Below, in pieces: positions 62,148 to 64,000 of a DNA stretch of 64,000 nt. Every line of letters starts with the position of its first letter. The stretch's first letter is position 1. The DNA is taken from positions 186,001-250,000 of the forward strand of contig CAVTAI010000005.1 of assembly GCA_963732655.1 (NCBI GenBank), in the 5' to 3' direction. The notes under the pieces were generated by a model, which saw nothing but the letters and a program-made list of their open reading frames with translations, made no database searches and had not been told where the DNA came from. This stretch comes from CAVTWS01 sp963732655 (GTDB lineage: Bacteria; Actinomycetota; Acidimicrobiia; Acidimicrobiales; SHLQ01). The translations under genes and the position numbers were made by a program.

Positions 62148-63281
62148 GTGCTCAGCCCTCTCGACGACTTCCCCATCCATCAGGTCCCCAAAGCGATCAC
62201 GACGCCGGCCTCGACCGATCGCCACGCCTACGGTCGCTACTGGCTCGGAGCCATGCATCGTCGGGGCGACTACCACATCGAGATGGCGTTCGGTCGGTAC
62301 CCGAACCTGGGCGTGTGCGACGCGTCCTTGTCCATCTCGGTCGGCGAGGCCCAACACTCGTTCCACGCGTCCCGCTCAGCGCCGGTCGACCCGACCGACA
62401 TGTCGATCGGCCCGTTCCGGCTGGAGATCCTCGACCCGATGCGGGTGCTGCGGGTCACCGTCGACGACAACGAGACCGGCATCAGCGGAGAGCTCACCTG
62501 GCATGCCCGAACCGGCGCGCTCGAGGAGGACCACACCGTGATGACCGATGGTCCTCGGGTGATCGTCGACATGTTGCGATTCATCCAGTTCGGCACCTGG
62601 GACGGCGAGATCACCGCCGACGGCACTACGACGACCGTGCCCCGCGCCGAGACCGTCGGGGTGCGAGATCGCTCCTGGGGCATCCGTCCGGTCGGCGAGG
62701 CCGCCCCCGGGAAGCCGTCGTCGACGTCGGGGCACAACGCGTGGCTCTGGGCTCCGATCCACTTCGACGACGACTGCCGCGTGATCGGTTACTTCCAGCG
62801 CACCAACGGCGTGCGGTGGCGCCCCGATGGACATGTGGTTCCGGTGGTGGATCCCGTCCCACTGGCGCTTGGCCTCACCGATCCGGGGGTGGAACGCATC
62901 GATCCGGTGGGCGAACGCCTGACCTTCCGCCCGGGCAGCCGAGTCGTCACCAAGGCCGAGTTCGACATAGCCCCGTCGACCGGCGACCAGTACGTGCTCG
63001 AGTTGGAGCCACTGCGGCGGTTCGACATGCGCGGCCTCGGGTACGCCAACCCCGGTTGGGGTCACGGCCACTGGAAGGGCGACCTCGCCGTCGGCGCCGA
63101 GCACTGGCGTTTCGCGGACCTCGATCCGCTCGATCCGTACCACCAACATCTGCATCACACCGTGCGCGCCCGCATCGGCGATCGGGAGGGCGTCGGCGTC
63201 TTCGAGCAGATCATCTACGGTCCCCATTCTCAGTTCGGGTTCTCGGACTTCCTCGACGGCGCGGCTTCGACTGCGGACTGA
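62148..63281 (+). CDS. Hypothetical protein with R-D-R-S-W-G motif (DUF7064/AttH-like, tentative)
   Basis: 377 residues, soluble, rich in predicted beta-strands and Trp/Tyr/His. The motif V-G-V-R-D-R-S-W-G-I-R-P near 175 recurs in the next gene (F-G-F-R-D-R-S-W-G-V-R), so the two are paralogues. Such two-lobed beta-barrel proteins (CrtC/AttH-like) bind lipid or isoprenoid compounds; the assignment is tentative. GTG at 62148 is preferred to ATG at 62109, which overlaps the upstream gene. Confidence 0.6.
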   Translation: MLSPLDDFPIHQVPKAITTPASTDRHAYGRYWLGAMHRRGDYHIEMAFGRYPNLGVCDASLSISVGEAQHSFHASRSAPVDPTDMSIGPFRLEILDPMRVLRVTVDDNETGISGELTWHARTGALEEDHTVMTDGPRVIVDMLRFIQFGTWDGEITADGTTTTVPRAETVGVRDRSWGIRPVGEAAPGKPSSTSGHNAWLWAPIHFDDDCRVIGYFQRTNGVRWRPDGHVVPVVDPVPLALGLTDPGVERIDPVGERLTFRPGSRVVTKAEFDIAPSTGDQYVLELEPLRRFDMRGLGYANPGWGHGHWKGDLAVGAEHWRFADLDPLDPYHQHLHHTVRARIGDREGVGVFEQIIYGPHSQFGFSDFLDGAASTAD

Positions 63282-63296
63282 ACGAACGGACACCAC

Positions 63297-64000
63297 ATGC
63301 ACCCCGACGACGAGTTCCACCCGCCGACCAGCGACGATCCGTACTGGACCGAGACGTGCTGGTTCACGTTCACCGTTCCCGAGCGGCGCCTGTCGGGCCA
63401 GCTCTACCCGTTCTTCCGTCCCAACCAGCGGGTGACATCGGGCGGTGCGTTCTTCTGGGACGAGCAGGGCGACCAGCCGTGGAACGTCCTGTACGGGAAG
63501 AACTTCTGGCACCTCCCGATGCCCGATCAGCCGCTGAGCGACATCACCCTGCCGAACGGCATTCGCTACCGGTGCGTGGAGCCGCTGTCCCGATACGAGA
63601 TCGGTTACACGGATCCCGACGGGGGCGACGAGATCGACGTCGCCCTCACCTACACCGCGGTCACCCCACCGAACTACCTCGGCGAATCACATCTCGACCA
63701 ACCGGGCCGCTACACCGGCACGATCCGGCTCCGCGGTGAGGTCATCTCCGTCGATTCGTTCGGCTTCCGCGACCGTTCGTGGGGCGTTCGATCACAGTTC
63801 GGTCAGGGGCTCACGTCGTCGGCTGCTCAGCGCGGCGGTTACAGCTACGCCACGGCGTCCGAGCGCGACGGTTTCCACGCCATCACCATGGCCTTCGATG
63901 ACAGCCCGGGCGGCGCGGGGGCCATCGCCATCCACGGCTACGTCATGCTCGACGGCGTCTGGGCCAAGGTCGTCTCCGGTCGGCGTGAGGTGCTCCAGCG
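63297..64000 (+). CDS. Paralogue of the preceding R-D-R-S-W-G protein (3' truncated by window)
   Basis: The open frame runs from ATG 63297 to the window end (at least 234 residues). It starts M-H-P-D-D-E-F-H-P-P-T-S-D-D-P-Y-W and contains S-F-G-F-R-D-R-S-W-G-V-R-S near 160, followed by Y-A-T-A-S-E-R-D-G-F-H-A-I-T. Aromatic-rich beta-strands match its upstream neighbour. It is 15 nt downstream of that gene, so the two are probably one operon and may form a heteromer or act on related ligands (inference). Confidence 0.65.
   Translation, partial: MHPDDEFHPPTSDDPYWTETCWFTFTVPERRLSGQLYPFFRPNQRVTSGGAFFWDEQGDQPWNVLYGKNFWHLPMPDQPLSDITLPNGIRYRCVEPLSRYEIGYTDPDGGDEIDVALTYTAVTPPNYLGESHLDQPGRYTGTIRLRGEVISVDSFGFRDRSWGVRSQFGQGLTSSAAQRGGYSYATASERDGFHAITMAFDDSPGGAGAIAIHGYVMLDGVWAKVVSGRREVLQ

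Overview
The window is high-GC DNA (about two-thirds or more G+C by eye) with many GTG starts and genes packed into overlapping stop/start (ATGA, GTGA) operons. It looks like an actinobacterium, most likely of the class Acidimicrobiia. This rests on: lipoproteins and secreted proteins with Thr-rich linkers; 'RxFDTR...ADVAGYF' secreted modules; F420-linked functions (a CofC/FbiD guanylyltransferase, an LLM flavin oxidoreductase); a mycothiol-type DinB isomerase; and a Mycobacterium-like steroid ring C/D pathway. The placement is inference, because no rRNA or other taxonomic marker lies in the window. I saw no tRNA, rRNA, insertion sequence, phage or CRISPR array.

Layout. 1-6 kb: a truncated zinc peptidase, a lipoprotein SurE, a cupin, pyrE, an SDR plus VOC pair, an SH3 lipoprotein and a 2-hydroxyacid dehydrogenase. 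6-10.4 kb: a KstR-like TetR regulator, DNA polymerase IV and a PAS-GGDEF-EAL protein. 10.7-12.4 kb: two translationally coupled SDRs, one a clear IpdF. 12.6-18.2 kb: a secreted module protein, an SDR, DUF2752, an MBL hydrolase, an EamA exporter and a CPBP protease. 18.2-24.0 kb: a divergent SDR | ipdA-ipdB-ipdC-fadE-fadE block, the HIP-CoA (steroid rings C/D) degradation genes, broken by roughly 35 apparent indels. 24.0-30.8 kb: a PAP2 membrane protein divergent from a complete Liv-type ABC importer with a fused LivH-LivM permease. 30.8-34.1 kb: a coupled chain of PLP dehydratase, hotdog thioesterase, LMW phosphatase-like protein and AzlC/AzlD. 34.2-43 kb: a catalytically dead M48-like protein, two acyl-CoA dehydrogenases, CopD, a 3-alpha-HSD-like SDR, a DinB-type isomerase, a DUF3159-like membrane protein and Kup. 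43-46.7 kb: a giant secreted beta-helix protein. 46.7-50.2 kb: SDRs, an LLM oxidoreductase and a TetR regulator. 50.2-58.6 kb: an acyltransferase-SGNH protein, a hydrolase, an ABC-2 exporter, a lipoprotein, MscS-like, anti-sigma and ECF sigma genes. 59-64 kb: PIG-L deacetylase, CofC, and three uncharacterised proteins, two of them sharing an R-D-R-S-W-G motif.

How the genes fit together. The dominant theme is catabolism of steroids and other acyl-CoA compounds: eight SDRs, four acyl-CoA dehydrogenases, IpdA/B/C/F, a thioesterase and a KstR-like regulator. A perfect palindrome (CTGACG-N3-CGTCAG) lies just before ipdA and again in the divergent promoter of the Liv importer, which suggests a common TetR-type regulator.

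Two unusual properties run through the window. First, single-base frameshifts are scattered throughout and very dense at 18.6-23.8 kb; consensus error is the simplest explanation. Second, there are several 24-30 bp tandem repeats, three of which duplicate stop/start junctions, including a chain of M-D-D-K-E-R mini-ORFs between two acyl-CoA dehydrogenase genes.
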